DNA of 64,000 nt from Casuarina equisetifolia. Lineage: Eukaryota > Streptophyta > Magnoliopsida > Fagales > Casuarinaceae. This document shows positions 34,405 to 44,796 of the stretch, piece after piece. The notes beneath the pieces are model-generated. The model saw only the letters and a program-made list of their open reading frames with translations, was not told the origin of the DNA and made no database searches. The first letter of the stretch is position 1. Each line of letters starts with the position of its first letter. The translations under genes and the position numbers were made by a program. Location: positions 3,172,001-3,236,000 of the forward strand of contig CM052356.1 of the NCBI GenBank assembly GCA_028551475.1, in the 5' to 3' direction.

Positions 34405-35110
34405 TGAGAGATGAAACATGGAAAGTTAGTCAATTCTTATTTGAGGAGATAATTGTCCACATCTAAAGATATACAAGATTATGTCTCTAAACTAGAAATT
34501 TTAACAATTAAGTCGTTGTCCTTTCGAAGCATGTACTCCATTATGAGGCTTTTATCATTGATAATTGTTTGAGCTTCGTATTTACTCTCTTATTTGTGCC
34601 AAGCACTAGATGGTGGAGTGCATGCTTGAGAGGATAATGATTTAATTGCATTTGAAACCATAAATTGATGTATACTAAATGTTTTGGCTATTGACTACAT
34701 GAATGAAAGTATGCCTATCTCTATGATCTCCCTCCCTTGAAATGTCTAACGACTTAGCAAGGCATTTATGGCATCACAGTTTGTGGGCATGCTATATATA
34801 ATGGGATGTTAGGTAAGAACTATTTCTTTAATTAGCCATTGGTTGTTATCTTAATGATCTAATGTGTTGGCAGTATAAGTTTCCTTGTGTTTATTTTGTT
34901 TTTTGTATGATGCGACCACATAACAAGGATTGCTTTGCACTTAATCAAGGGTCATCAACCTTTAGCTGTTGCTTTGAACGTAGATGGGTGCTCCCCTTTA
35001 TATCGTTGGCTTCTACACCCTGTGATTTTCTTCCATATTTGTTTTTGTTGCATTTTGCATTGCTACATTGTGTGGCTGATGCGATTTTGGGTGCTCTAAG
35101 ACTACTTGAT
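34405..35110 (+). pseudogene. ankyrin-PGG gene, decayed upstream copy
   Basis: Fragments match exons of the gene at 39362-43063. 34413-34480 resembles its start. 34604-34650 matches the GTGGAGTGCATGCTT block, and 34730-34815 matches the end of exon 2 with the same donor, GGGATGTTAG|GTAAGAAC. 34935-35065 matches exon 3 (ALHLIKGHQPLAVALNVDGC). Most of exons 1 and 2 is deleted, and the last two exons are absent. It cannot encode a protein. Confidence 0.8.
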
Positions 35111-36839
35111 GGATGTCCAGCAGATATTTCCCGATAACAATCCTAAGTGGAAGGTAGCACCGTCCTCCATCGTCACCGGGAAGCTATGAGTTTTTGTTCA
35201 ATTTAGCTATGTGGCTAGTTCAAACTTCATTGTGGATTTTATTTTGTAATTTTACTTGTGAATGTTGGAAATAATTTCAAACGAGACTTCACAACATTGA
35301 ATGATTTTGGCAAAAGCAACCATGAATGTCTATGTTGCTGGTGAAGTACTAATATTGTTCATAGTATGAATGTCTTGGTTTCGCAAGAATCTTAGTGGAA
35401 GAGACATCTCTATTTAAGGACAGTGCTAAGATGAGTCGTTTCAATCAATAGGGAAGAAATGGCCACCAATAGAGGTGCGGCTAGTATGTAATAATGAAAA
35501 GCTGTCTCGAGTGTAAAATGCAGTATGTCTAACTATAAGGTATAATGACTATCATCTATCTTAAAACAAAAGGAAAGCAAATCTTTTCCGAAAGCTCCTG
35601 AAGAAGAGATTCAATAATGATGGATCGAAATCTTACGGTGCACACGAGGCACAGGGAAGGACATGGTAAGCTCACTTCACATTATAAGGAAGATGTACTG
35701 AATTTTAGGATGAAAAATGATTATTGCAGTGTCCTCTTCTAACACAGTAATTAGGAAGATAAATGAGTGAGGTTCACCTTGAAAAATAAAACAAGCTTAA
35801 ACCAAAATTTGACAATTGATTCATAAACAAACAAACTCAAAGACAATAATATAATTTTGAATAATCATATCAATATGAGCTTTTATGTTTATGAAAAAAA
35901 TATGCTCATACATAATAAATAAATTGATATAAAATTTAAAGTTTGTACCGTCTATATAAATAGATAAAATATGGGTAATTGCTTCAAGCAAGGAACATGA
36001 GGTTGTAAGCAAAATAGTTAAAATAATTTGGGAGGTAATGTCGTCAAAAGTAAAAAAACTAATATCGTTTAAATAGTTCCAAAAAAGAGATTAGGTATAA
36101 TTTTTTTTCTTAAATGGTATGACTCATTGTCATATAAGTAGAATTTTTAATATATCTTTTAACAATATATAACTTATTATTTGCATCTTAACACTCATCC
36201 TCACCATAATGACCAAATCATCATACCATTGTAGTGTCATATTTTGTGAACAATGTATATGCTTAAATTAATAGAATTTCATAAGTATGTTAAGAAAATA
36301 CTACTTATGATATTATATTAAGAAGTTTATTATTCAACCTAAAAGTCAACTTAAAAACAAATAAATCATATTATTGCTAAAAGGTTTAAAGTCAATGCAA
36401 AAGTTATGCTGAAGGTTGAAAGAAATTTCTTTCATTTAATTTTAAATACAAATTTTCTTGTTTTCAGTATGAGATTCATGACCTCGAATACCTTTCAACA
36501 TGCTAATGTTATGTGAATAATGGGTTTGGAGTAAGATTAGATCTACTTTTATTAAGTTATATGTCTAATATATTTTATGATAGTAATTAAATACCAATGG
36601 GCTTCACAAATAATGTTGTTTTTTTTATTAGGATTAATATTTTCATGATCTTGTGAGCATATTTGGCGAATATTCCATATAGTCTCTTGAAGATGTTTAT
36701 TAAAATATTATTATGTGGGCTGAATTAATTCTACAAGCTTGGTGCCCCATTTTATGGACCTATTACTCCAAAACCTTCTTATATGGTCCAGATTTTATAA
36801 GGCCTTGATTAGGTGAGAATTAAGCCCATCTGAAACACA
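35111..36839. other. Intergenic stretch without recognised features
   Basis: AT-rich sequence, especially from 35800 to 36720. Short open frames here have no recognisable content. It separates the decayed ankyrin copy from the leader of the better copy. Confidence 0.5.
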
Positions 36840-36935
36840 GCGGGCGCTCACGCGTGGAAAAAGCTCGGTCCGTGCTTGCACCTTGGTTTAATGATTAGAA
36901 GGGTAATGGCCTCGTGCAGGAGTGGGTTCGAGACT
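36840..36935 (+). repeat. SINE-like tRNA-type promoter piece
   Basis: TGGTTTAATGA at 36884-36894 resembles a Pol III A box and GGTTCGAGACT at 36925-36935 a B box, with a spacing usual for tRNA-derived SINEs. No cloverleaf was found and no poly-A tail was seen. It may be the head of an old SINE. Confidence 0.4.
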
Positions 36936-36942
36936 ATAAATA
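36935..36942 (+). promoter_or_regulatory. TATA box candidate
   Basis: TATAAATA overlaps the last base of the B-box-like motif. A leader exon with a good splice donor starts some 30 bases downstream, so this is a fitting Pol II core promoter for the leader at 36970-37133. Confidence 0.5.
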
Positions 36943-36969
36943 GCAAGCGATATTAAAACCTGCCAGTTC

Positions 36970-37335
36970 GACAGAAACTTATACTTTCGGCCGCCTCGTT
37001 CCGCATCTACAATTCACTTTAAATCTATCTGCAATCCTCGTCTTTTGGATTGGGCTTGAATCTGACGGTTTATGCCTTAGTTCCTATCAGTTCCAGGCTT
37101 CCCCGGAAACCCATAGCAAATTGCAAAGCATTGGTGAGTTTGATCTTACAAATACGGGTCAATTGCGAAATTCTTCGGCATAATCTTACAATTTTCTGAT
37201 TCATCTCTCTCTCTGTCTGTCTAATTTTGCAGTGGAATTAGAGATGTGGAAAGAAGTCCCAAGATCGGCACTGGTCTTGCTAATTGGATCGTTCATGATG
37301 CCCTTATCTTCTTATCCCCATGAAGTCAATTTGAG
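36970..37335 (+). CDS. Leader exon and short hydrophobic exon, unknown gene
   Basis: A C- and T-rich leader ends at 37133 before GTGAGTTTGATC. The acceptor TCTAATTTTGCAG at 37232 opens an exon with an ATG at 37244. It reads MWKEVPRSALVLLIGSFMMP and then LSSYPHEVNLR, a hydrophobic segment like a signal anchor. A donor, GAG|GTTAGA, is at 37335; without splicing the frame stops at 37450. The exon runs straight into ankyrin leader module sequence. I do not recognise the protein. It may be the head of a gene whose rest was lost, or the first coding exon of a fused transcript. The start of the transcript is inferred. Confidence 0.4.
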
Positions 37336-37339
37336 GTTA

Positions 37340-38950
37340 GAACATCTGATTTCGGCATTAGGCGAAATTATTTCATTGAAATCTTTTTACAAAAATTATG
37401 ATCTTAAAATTAATGTTTATAAAAAAACTCTTCACTTAAAGTTGCAGTAAAATAAAAATACAGAACTAGAGGCGTTGTTTTTCTCTTTACTTGTTTTTAT
37501 CTCTCAGCCCATTAAGGGCCTATTTCCGTCAGAGGGAAGTAGGGTTTGATTCATGTGCCGCATTCTCAGAAAGAAAGGGAGTGCCTCGCTTTCTCTTCCC
37601 GCAGAAACCTCGGAGAGACAGGGAGAGCCCGTTGCCTCCTCTTGCCGCCGCATTCTCAGAGAGAAAGAGAGAGCATCGCCTTCTCTTCCCGCAGAAACCT
37701 CGGAGAGAAAGGGAGAGCCTTTTGCCTCCTCTCGCCTCCACAACGTCAGTTTCGTTGCACTCCCGGTAGGTCACTCTCTCCTTCTCTTTATTAGACATTT
37801 CAAGTGTTGCATTGTATATCAAATGGAAAATGTAGGATTTCTGATGTTACTGAAAACTGATTGTATGTTGGCTTGCTTTGAGTAACAGTAACAGAACTTT
37901 TTAATATTTTATTAAAGAAGTTGAAGTAGTATCAAGAAAGAGTTTGAATCACTTAAAAAGTTTGAGGTTAAAAAATCTGATTTTGGCAACAGGAGAAATT
38001 ATTTCATTTAAACGTTTTACAAAAATTATTATCTTAAAATTAACAAATGAAATTTAGGCCCCATAACCAAAATAAGGCTAATAATTTTTCCTAAAATCTC
38101 TACTTAAAGTCACAGGACAACGGCAAAAGAAAAGAGAGGAACTTGGGCCTTCCTCTCTTCACTCCCAGCCCCATTTCCTTAAGAGAAACACAGGGTTTGA
38201 CACACCACAGTTTCTCTTGCTGCTGTGATTAGTGTCTTAATCTATGATGAATAAAGTGTTTACTCACCTGTTGAAGTGCTTGCTGTACAACTCAAAGGGT
38301 TTACTGAAAACTGATTGTATTTTGGCTTGCTTTGAATGATAGTAAAGGAATTTGCTTTGTAACATAGGTGAGTGGTTGGCATCAATTGACCCATCAGAAA
38401 TTGCATGTTGGGACCATAAATATGTAGTGTTCTTTATGTATAAAATCTATCTAGGTTTGAGCTGCTTGTGTTGCTGTTACACTGTTGTCTGATGTGAATT
38501 GTGTTTGCATTTAAGACTATTGCTCACAAACGACTAAAGAAATTAAGGCACTGGTTAAGATCTCTGTCGTCAAGTTGAATTGCCCGGTGATACCAAGTTT
38601 GTTTAAAAGGGGGTGAAATATGATTTCCAAGTGCTTCTTTTTGCCAAATTAGTTTGTAAGTAGCTGCATTTTATATCAAATCCCAAACGTAGGGTTTTGT
38701 TTGCTTTCATGCTTTTCTTTGTTTTCCTCAATAGTGTTTTAATCTTGTACCATAAGCTGATTTGATTAGTGTCTTAATCTGCGATCAATAGAGTGGTTAA
38801 TCACCTATTGAAGTGGTTGCTGTACAACCCAAAGGGGTTACTGAAAGTATATTGGCTTGCTTTAATTGATAGTAAAGGAACTTTTTAGTGATTTGTTAAA
38901 GGAGGTGAAGTAGCATTAGGGAGTTCAAATGAGTTAAAAAATTTGGGTTG
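37340..38950 (+). repeat. ankyrin-gene leader modules, units III and IV
   Basis: Unit III (37344-37940) and unit IV (37970-38950) repeat the same blocks: the TTTTACAAAAATTAT and ATCTTAAAATTA block, the C-rich block ending AGGGTTTGA, and the TACTGAAAACTGATTGTAT block with TTGGCTTGCTTTGA. The last one occurs near 37835, 38300 and 38835. Together they form the 5' UTR or first intron region of the ankyrin-PGG gene. Confidence 0.7.
37557..37736 (+). repeat. 90-base tandem duplication in leader
   Basis: Two units, 37557-37646 and 37647-37736, both begin GCCGCATTCTCAGA and contain CTTCCCGCAGAAACCTCGGA. They differ at a handful of bases. Because 90 is divisible by three, all frames through it stay open on both strands, which explains several overlapping short frames. 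Confidence 0.9.
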
Positions 38951-39361
38951 ATTTCTATGTTTTGGTTGGGATTAATAGTATGTATAATATGTTATTTAAG
39001 TGGGGAAATATTTGTCAAGTTGCTTTTGCCATTTTTCCATTTTATTTTAATCTAATCCATTAATGTTAGGGAGATTAGTATAATTCAAATTATATATCTA
39101 GTTAGATATATTGGAGCCAAGGGGGAAGGGGAAGGTTCTTTGGCTTATATCATCCCCTCGGGGGTTAAAGTGCTAACTTGCTTCGGCTGGGGTAAGCCCT
39201 CATTGTGCTAGTCGCTAGTGGTTGGTCCAATGAGATATAAACTTTGAGGGATCATGTTCAACCTTTAACTCTTTTGTTGTTTATGGAAGTGAATGATGGT
39301 ATTTCTTTTGTTACGTAACTAGTCTTTCTAATAGTGTTTTGATTTTGTTAATAGATTAAAC

Positions 39362-42300
39362 ATGGAAAATCACCTAATTGTTCGTCAAGGAAGGGATTTT
39401 GGGGATTTGGCTCTTTGGATGAAATCTGTTTTGGTTGCTGAAAATCTCTGGGGTACCATTGATCCTTCGGTTAAAGATAACGAATCTTCCTATGGTTTAC
39501 AAGAGAAGGAGGAGAAGGCTTTACAGGTGATTCACAATTATTGCAGTGGGAGAGCCCTTTTTGCAATTGCAAAAGAAAAAAAGCCTAAGTGTGCTTGGAA
39601 AAAATTGGCAGAGTTTTATTACAAGGAAGCTTTTGATGCACCAGGTTCTTTCTTTCTCTCTCTTGGTATTGTGTATGCCCAAATTAGTTATAGTGAAATT
39701 AAATTTTATCCTTTGTTTGATAAAATTAATTTTGAAAGGTCCCTGACATTCATTGCTTTGATTTCTTTTTTGTTCTTTACCAGATGAAGAATTGAAATAT
39801 GTAGGAATGGAGCAGTTAACTGAGGCTGTTGAAAGGAAAAATTGGGAGTTTGTAGAGAAGTTATTAGCTTATTGGCCAGATTTGACGATATCAATGGAAC
39901 AGCATCTGCAGGTGTCATTTCTCAAGCTTTTAAGTAGTAGAGATTGGGAAAATGCTCAAAGGCTTCTCACGTGGTATCCACCTCTCAAGACATCCTTGGA
40001 AGAAACATTTGGTGAGTTTGTGAGAGGTGGAGATTGGGAGGCGATTGAGAACTCAGTCATCCGCCATCCACATTTGGGAACAATCAAGGTCACATCTAGA
40101 GATGAGACAGCTCTTCATGTTGCTGTGCATGGAGGGAAAGAACGAATTGTGAATTGCTTGGTGGAGCAAATGGAAGACTTGAAGGGCGTGGATCTTGATG
40201 GTTTTCAGCCTTAGCTATAGCAGTTATTCATGGTAAGAGCAGCATGGTGGAGTGCATGCTCACGAAAGATAGCACCTTAATTGAATTTGAGACCAACAGG
40301 AAGTGCATACTGGTTGTCTTGGCTATAGAATACAAGCATGAGAAAATGGTTGGGTATCTTTATGATCGCACTCCCTTGGAGTATCTAATAGATCACCAAG
40401 GCATCCATGGAGCCACAGTTTGTTCACGTGCTATATATAATGGGATGTTAGGTAAGAACTATATCTTTAACTAGTCATTAGTCATTATTGCGTTGATTTG
40501 ATGTCTTAACAGCATAAGTTCCTTTGTGTTTATTGTTTTTCTTATGCTGCTGTGACATAACGGAGGTCGCTTTGGACTTAATCAAACGACATCAACCTTT
40601 AGTTCTTAAGCGGGATGTGGATGGACGATCTCCCCTTTATGCATTGGCTTCTACACCTGATGCATTTTTGCATGTAAAGCGGCCTAAGTTGGTGGTTCAA
40701 TCAAACTGCTTGGATGTATTCCATCATCCTGTTTTGATTAACATTGGTATGTTGCACACCCCAAGGATATATGATTTTAAATCTAGTAGGATTGCATGTA
40801 ATGCCATCCAACCACTGCCGCTGCCCGATTAGTATGTGATGCGAAGACCAAATGTTTTAATTAAGTGATTGCACATGTTGACTTTACGAAGACGTCTAAA
40901 TTATTAGAACTCTTGATAGGAGTTAATGTGACAACTCTTAGGATATCCTTGAATTTACATACAAATGGGAAAAAAAAAATTCCACATGTGTGATGTCATA
41001 ATGTGTTACATACATGCACAAATTTGCACATTTTCAGACTATTATTTTTTGATTGATTTCTTGAACTTCCTTATTCTTCTCTTGGTTTTGCTTTATAGTT
41101 TGACTAGAGTTTCATGTTGTTGAATTGGTATTATTTATACTGTTTTGGCAGAAAAGGAATCATTTGAGCTTGCCCATTCACTTTTGGATTGCATGTGCTC
41201 TGAGATATTGAAGTCAAATGCCGAACGCAGAACTGGTTGCTTTTCTGATTCCATCCACGTTGCTATCCGAGAAGGGACATTTGACTTTGTCAGTAAAATA
41301 TTGAAAAAAGGTGGTGTCGTGGAATGGCCCCTTGATTCTGATGGAAGAAGCATCCTTTCTTACGCAGTCCTCCACCGTCAAGCTAAAATCTTCAGAGAAA
41401 TACTCAAGTCTCCTACTAGGGATAAAATGATAAATTCTGTGGACAAGCTCCAACATAACGTACTACATGTGGCAGGTATGTTTGGACCTAAGAGTAAGAT
41501 AGATGGCATCACAAGTCCTGCATTGCAAATGCAAAGTCAAGTACGATGTTACAAGGTCAGTCCACTAGTACTACTACCTATCAAAATATTTATTTTTGAT
41601 GGAAGTTCCAATGCATTTCTGATTAGGGGTAGTTTGTTTAGGCAGCGAATGGTTTCGAAACTTATGCATATCATCATATTTAGAAGGCAACATTTACTTA
41701 CAGTTTTAGTTTTCTATTTTCTTGGGTCTACTCATTATTTACTCAAGAAAAGGAAAAACCCTGCAAGTGCATGTATAGTCTTTTATGATAAGTACAACAA
41801 GCCTATAAGAAGTAGTACATAAGAAGTGCTGCTTAGGTAAACCAAGTTCTAGTTTTAGGACCACAAGTTGAAAGATTTTAATCTTCCTTAAAAACTGGTC
41901 CTAACTTTTATCTTATGGTTTTGTTGTCATTTCATGAAACTTTTGGTACAAAATCCCCAACTAAGGACTGAAGAGTTATTTATTTGTCTATATTGAGGTT
42001 TACGGTTGAAGTGTGATATAATCTAGCTCTTTCAATACATTGTCTTAATTATTATAGGATCAACATTCACTAACTTGTTAGTTGTGGTCTACATGCTTTG
42101 GAATCATATCAAGATACCATAGATAGTTGATTTCTAAAGCGAAAGAAGATTATGACATTGTAAATTAAAAAATAAACTATATAAAGAACATAATTAGTGA
42201 TTGGAAACATCACCATTGGTATTAGCTCTTCCTGTAACTTAAAGTTTTTCATGTTAGGCTTGTTCTATTTGTTGCTTGGTTTCATGAAGAAAGTTCCTAT

Positions 42301-43063
42301 CTAGTTTTATGATTAACAACTTTAATCTATGCAACATGTATGATTTAATGGTCAATTTATAGTCTTACTTGTATGTGTATTTTGTGTTATTTCTTTTGAA
42401 AAATCAGCATCAGGAATTTTATTTCAATTTATAATCTTTTTTGTTATATTTCTTCCTAAGATTTTCTTTTAACAAATGTAGGAGGTGGAGAGCATTGTAC
42501 TTCGCACAATGATAAGGGCTACAAATAAAGATGGTTTGACTCCTCGAGATTTATTTACCATAAATCACATGGACTTGAGGCAAAAGGGAAAGGAATCGAT
42601 GATGAGTGCAGCAAGTTCTTACACAATGGTAGTTTCCATTCTTTGGTCTGCAATGCTTGCTGTGATCATTTCAGTTCCGGGTGGTTACAATGAAATGGGC
42701 TTGCCAAATTTCTGGGGTAAAAAAGCATATATGGTTTCTTCGATGTGTAATAACCTATCATGTTTATTCTCCTTCACATCACTGATGGCATTATTGGGAG
42801 TCCTGACATCGCGATATGCATAAACAGATTTCCTTGTATCATTGCCTATCATGATGATAACAGGATTAGTTGCTTTTGTCTTTTCTATTCTGACTGCATT
42901 GGTAGCTTTCTTAGCCCTTGTTGTGATATTTTCAAGTGGACAATTATGGCTTATGTATACCGCCATTTGTTCTGCCATTGTTCTTTTTGTTTTCTTTGTA
43001 AGGATGATGTTTGGTCCATTTATTGCCCTCTGTAAAGCAACTTGGGGAAGCGATTGGATGTGA
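39362..43063 (+). pseudogene. ankyrin-repeat PGG-domain gene, damaged
   Basis: Five exons on the plus strand: 39362-39644, 39784-40451, about 40564-40746, 41152-41555 and 42482-43063. Exon 1 (MENHLIVRQGRDFGDLALWM...) resembles a copia Gag/UBN2-type domain. Exons 2 to 4 hold ankyrin repeats (DETALHVAVHGGKERIVNCL; DGRSILSYAVLHRQAKIF; LHVAGMFGPKSKIDGITSPA). Exon 5 has NKDGLTPRDLFT and then the PGG domain with VPGGYNEMGLPNFW and four membrane segments, as in ACD6/ITN1-type proteins, which sit in membranes and act in defence and stress signalling. Three lesions are visible: a one-base deletion near 40205 giving a stop at 40212, an acceptor CAG changed to CGG at 40561-40563, and an in-frame TAA at 42821 after TSRYA. 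The reading frame beyond that stop is still clean, so the damage is recent or partly sequence error. Confidence 0.85.
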
Positions 43064-43229
43064 AGCCTTGTTTTGAACTTATTGATGATATTCAATATTT
43101 CATGGGTTTTCATCAAGTATTTTCTTGGCAGCCGAAACTCATTTTTTGAGACTGTCTTACATATAATGAATTTTGCAGTCTTGTGTTGCAGATTAGGCCA
43201 TTAAGACTTATTCACTATTAGACCATTAA

Positions 43230-43860
43230 GAATTATTCATTGGTGCTTGTTATCTCCCATATTCTTTGCTGACAATAAGGTTTACATGCTGTGACTTGTA
43301 ACTGAAAATTATGGTCAGAACTTTGAGTGTGCATTATGGGGGTGGTGAAATCAAAATTCCCACGCCCTTCAGCTTCTTGACCAGGTGCAAGGGAGACGGC
43401 CTCAGTCAAGACAGGAGACTGTATGATATCAGCGCTTAGAAACACCTACTCTATGGGCATTTGACCTAGCATTAGATTTTGTGGACCCAAAACTGATTTA
43501 ACCACCAAACCAGAAGCCATCCTCTATTTGACCAGCAACATTATGAATACAGCCACCTGTTGCATTCAATTTTGGTGGAAATGTTAAATTTGTAGCAGAT
43601 GTAAGATTATGCAGCTAAGGTTTCGTATCTACGGTTTCACCATTGTTAACCGCTTCCATCTCACTATCGTCCTTGGTAAGATCCAAAACGTTAGGAAGGG
43701 AACTTGAGTTGTTGGTAGATTCTTGCCGTTCAATAATTGAGGTTTTGTTCACGTTCTTGATCCACATGGTCCTTAGTTGCCAGTATAGCTTTCCATGATC
43801 CATCTGCAGTGATAATCGCTTCTCTCCCACCCCCTTCGGAACTTGGGAAGAAGATCAATA
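43230..43860 (-). pseudogene. SIZ1: SIZ1-like SUMO E3 ligase exon fragments
   Basis: On the minus strand an acceptor-like CACTGCAG at about 43806 precedes DGSWKAILATKDHVDQ; after a frame change SLPNVLDLTKDDSEMEAVNN and GETVDTKP follow to a stop at 43618. A second part, 43445-43233, reads LTEAVSLAPGQEAEGRGNFD and FTTPIMHTQ, then in another frame SQHVNLIVSKEYGR. This order resembles the region behind the SP-RING of plant SIZ1. Frames change at least twice and the zinc-finger exons are absent. The gene identity is from memory of the family and is moderate. Confidence 0.5.
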
Positions 43861-43926
43861 CACAATCAATGAGAAAGTAGGAAAAAAAGAAGTGAAAAAC
43901 AAATGGAAAGTGTAAGACCCATAACT

Positions 43927-44796
43927 ACTTGCCTTGACCATAATAAGTGTAAAACAAAGCTCAAGCTCATTAATCATATCACCAACCAACACCAACCCCC
44001 CCCCCCCCCCCCTCCCCCACAAAAAAAAAAAAAAAGGAAAAGAACAAAAATCAAATAATGATTAAAATTTACCATCTTAACCATACATACATTTTCATAT
44101 TCATCTTATTGGTGCTGATTCTTAAACTCAACTATCAAAATCCTTCCAAACACAGCAAGCACTAGATGGAGGAGGATGAGATTTAACAACACACAAGGAG
44201 GTATAATTTAGAGCATGGTTTGATTTAGAACTTAAAGGAGTATAAATTGAAAAATTACCATCCTCACCCCGTCTTAAGTCTCAAATAAGTTGAATTTCTA
44301 TTTCTATGTTTCTTAACTTCTTAAGTCATCACTACTACCAACCCAATAATTATAAACACTTTCACATAGATTCCTCCTATTTTTTCACGTAATCTATATA
44401 AAGTTAAAATTTAACCCTTCAAACCCCCTTTTCAAAAGAGTTAACTTGCAATCACTCTTTCAAGAGAATGCAATTTACACATAACTTGTCATAAATATTT
44501 AGCCCACCTATAATTACTAGGCAAACAATTACTCTAGCTTGTGAATTATCTTATAATGTTAGATTGCTGCAAACCAACCCCTTGTCAATGAAGGCTATGA
44601 CCAGCCCCCTCTTTATTAGTGGCATACTTGCACCTTATTTATTAATCATGGCTGTGAATTATCTTACCATGCCAGATGGCTGAAGGCTGCAAACTTGTCA
44701 ATGGGGGTGGTGACAAACCCCTTTTTTATTAGTGGCATACATTTAGTGGCACACCTCTACTCTATATGTTAATGGGATGACTCATCCATTCACACA
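43927..44796. repeat. Duplicated flank block, copy 2
   Basis: Matches 2183-3036 apart from small changes. It has a longer C-run and A-run at 43997-44035 and a short internal duplication (AGTGGCATACATTTAGTGGC) near 44730. It ends with ACACA at 44792-44796, the target site of the next LTR. Confidence 0.8.

Noticed and set aside
37491..37885. Several overlapping Arg- and Ser-rich frames on both strands
   Set aside because: They arise from the 90-base tandem duplication in the leader, whose length keeps all frames open.
43990..44040. Long C-run and A-run as a possible poly-A tail of a retroposed copy
   Set aside because: The same run is present in the flank block at 2258-2283 in the middle of shared sequence, so it is a simple repeat, not an insertion end.
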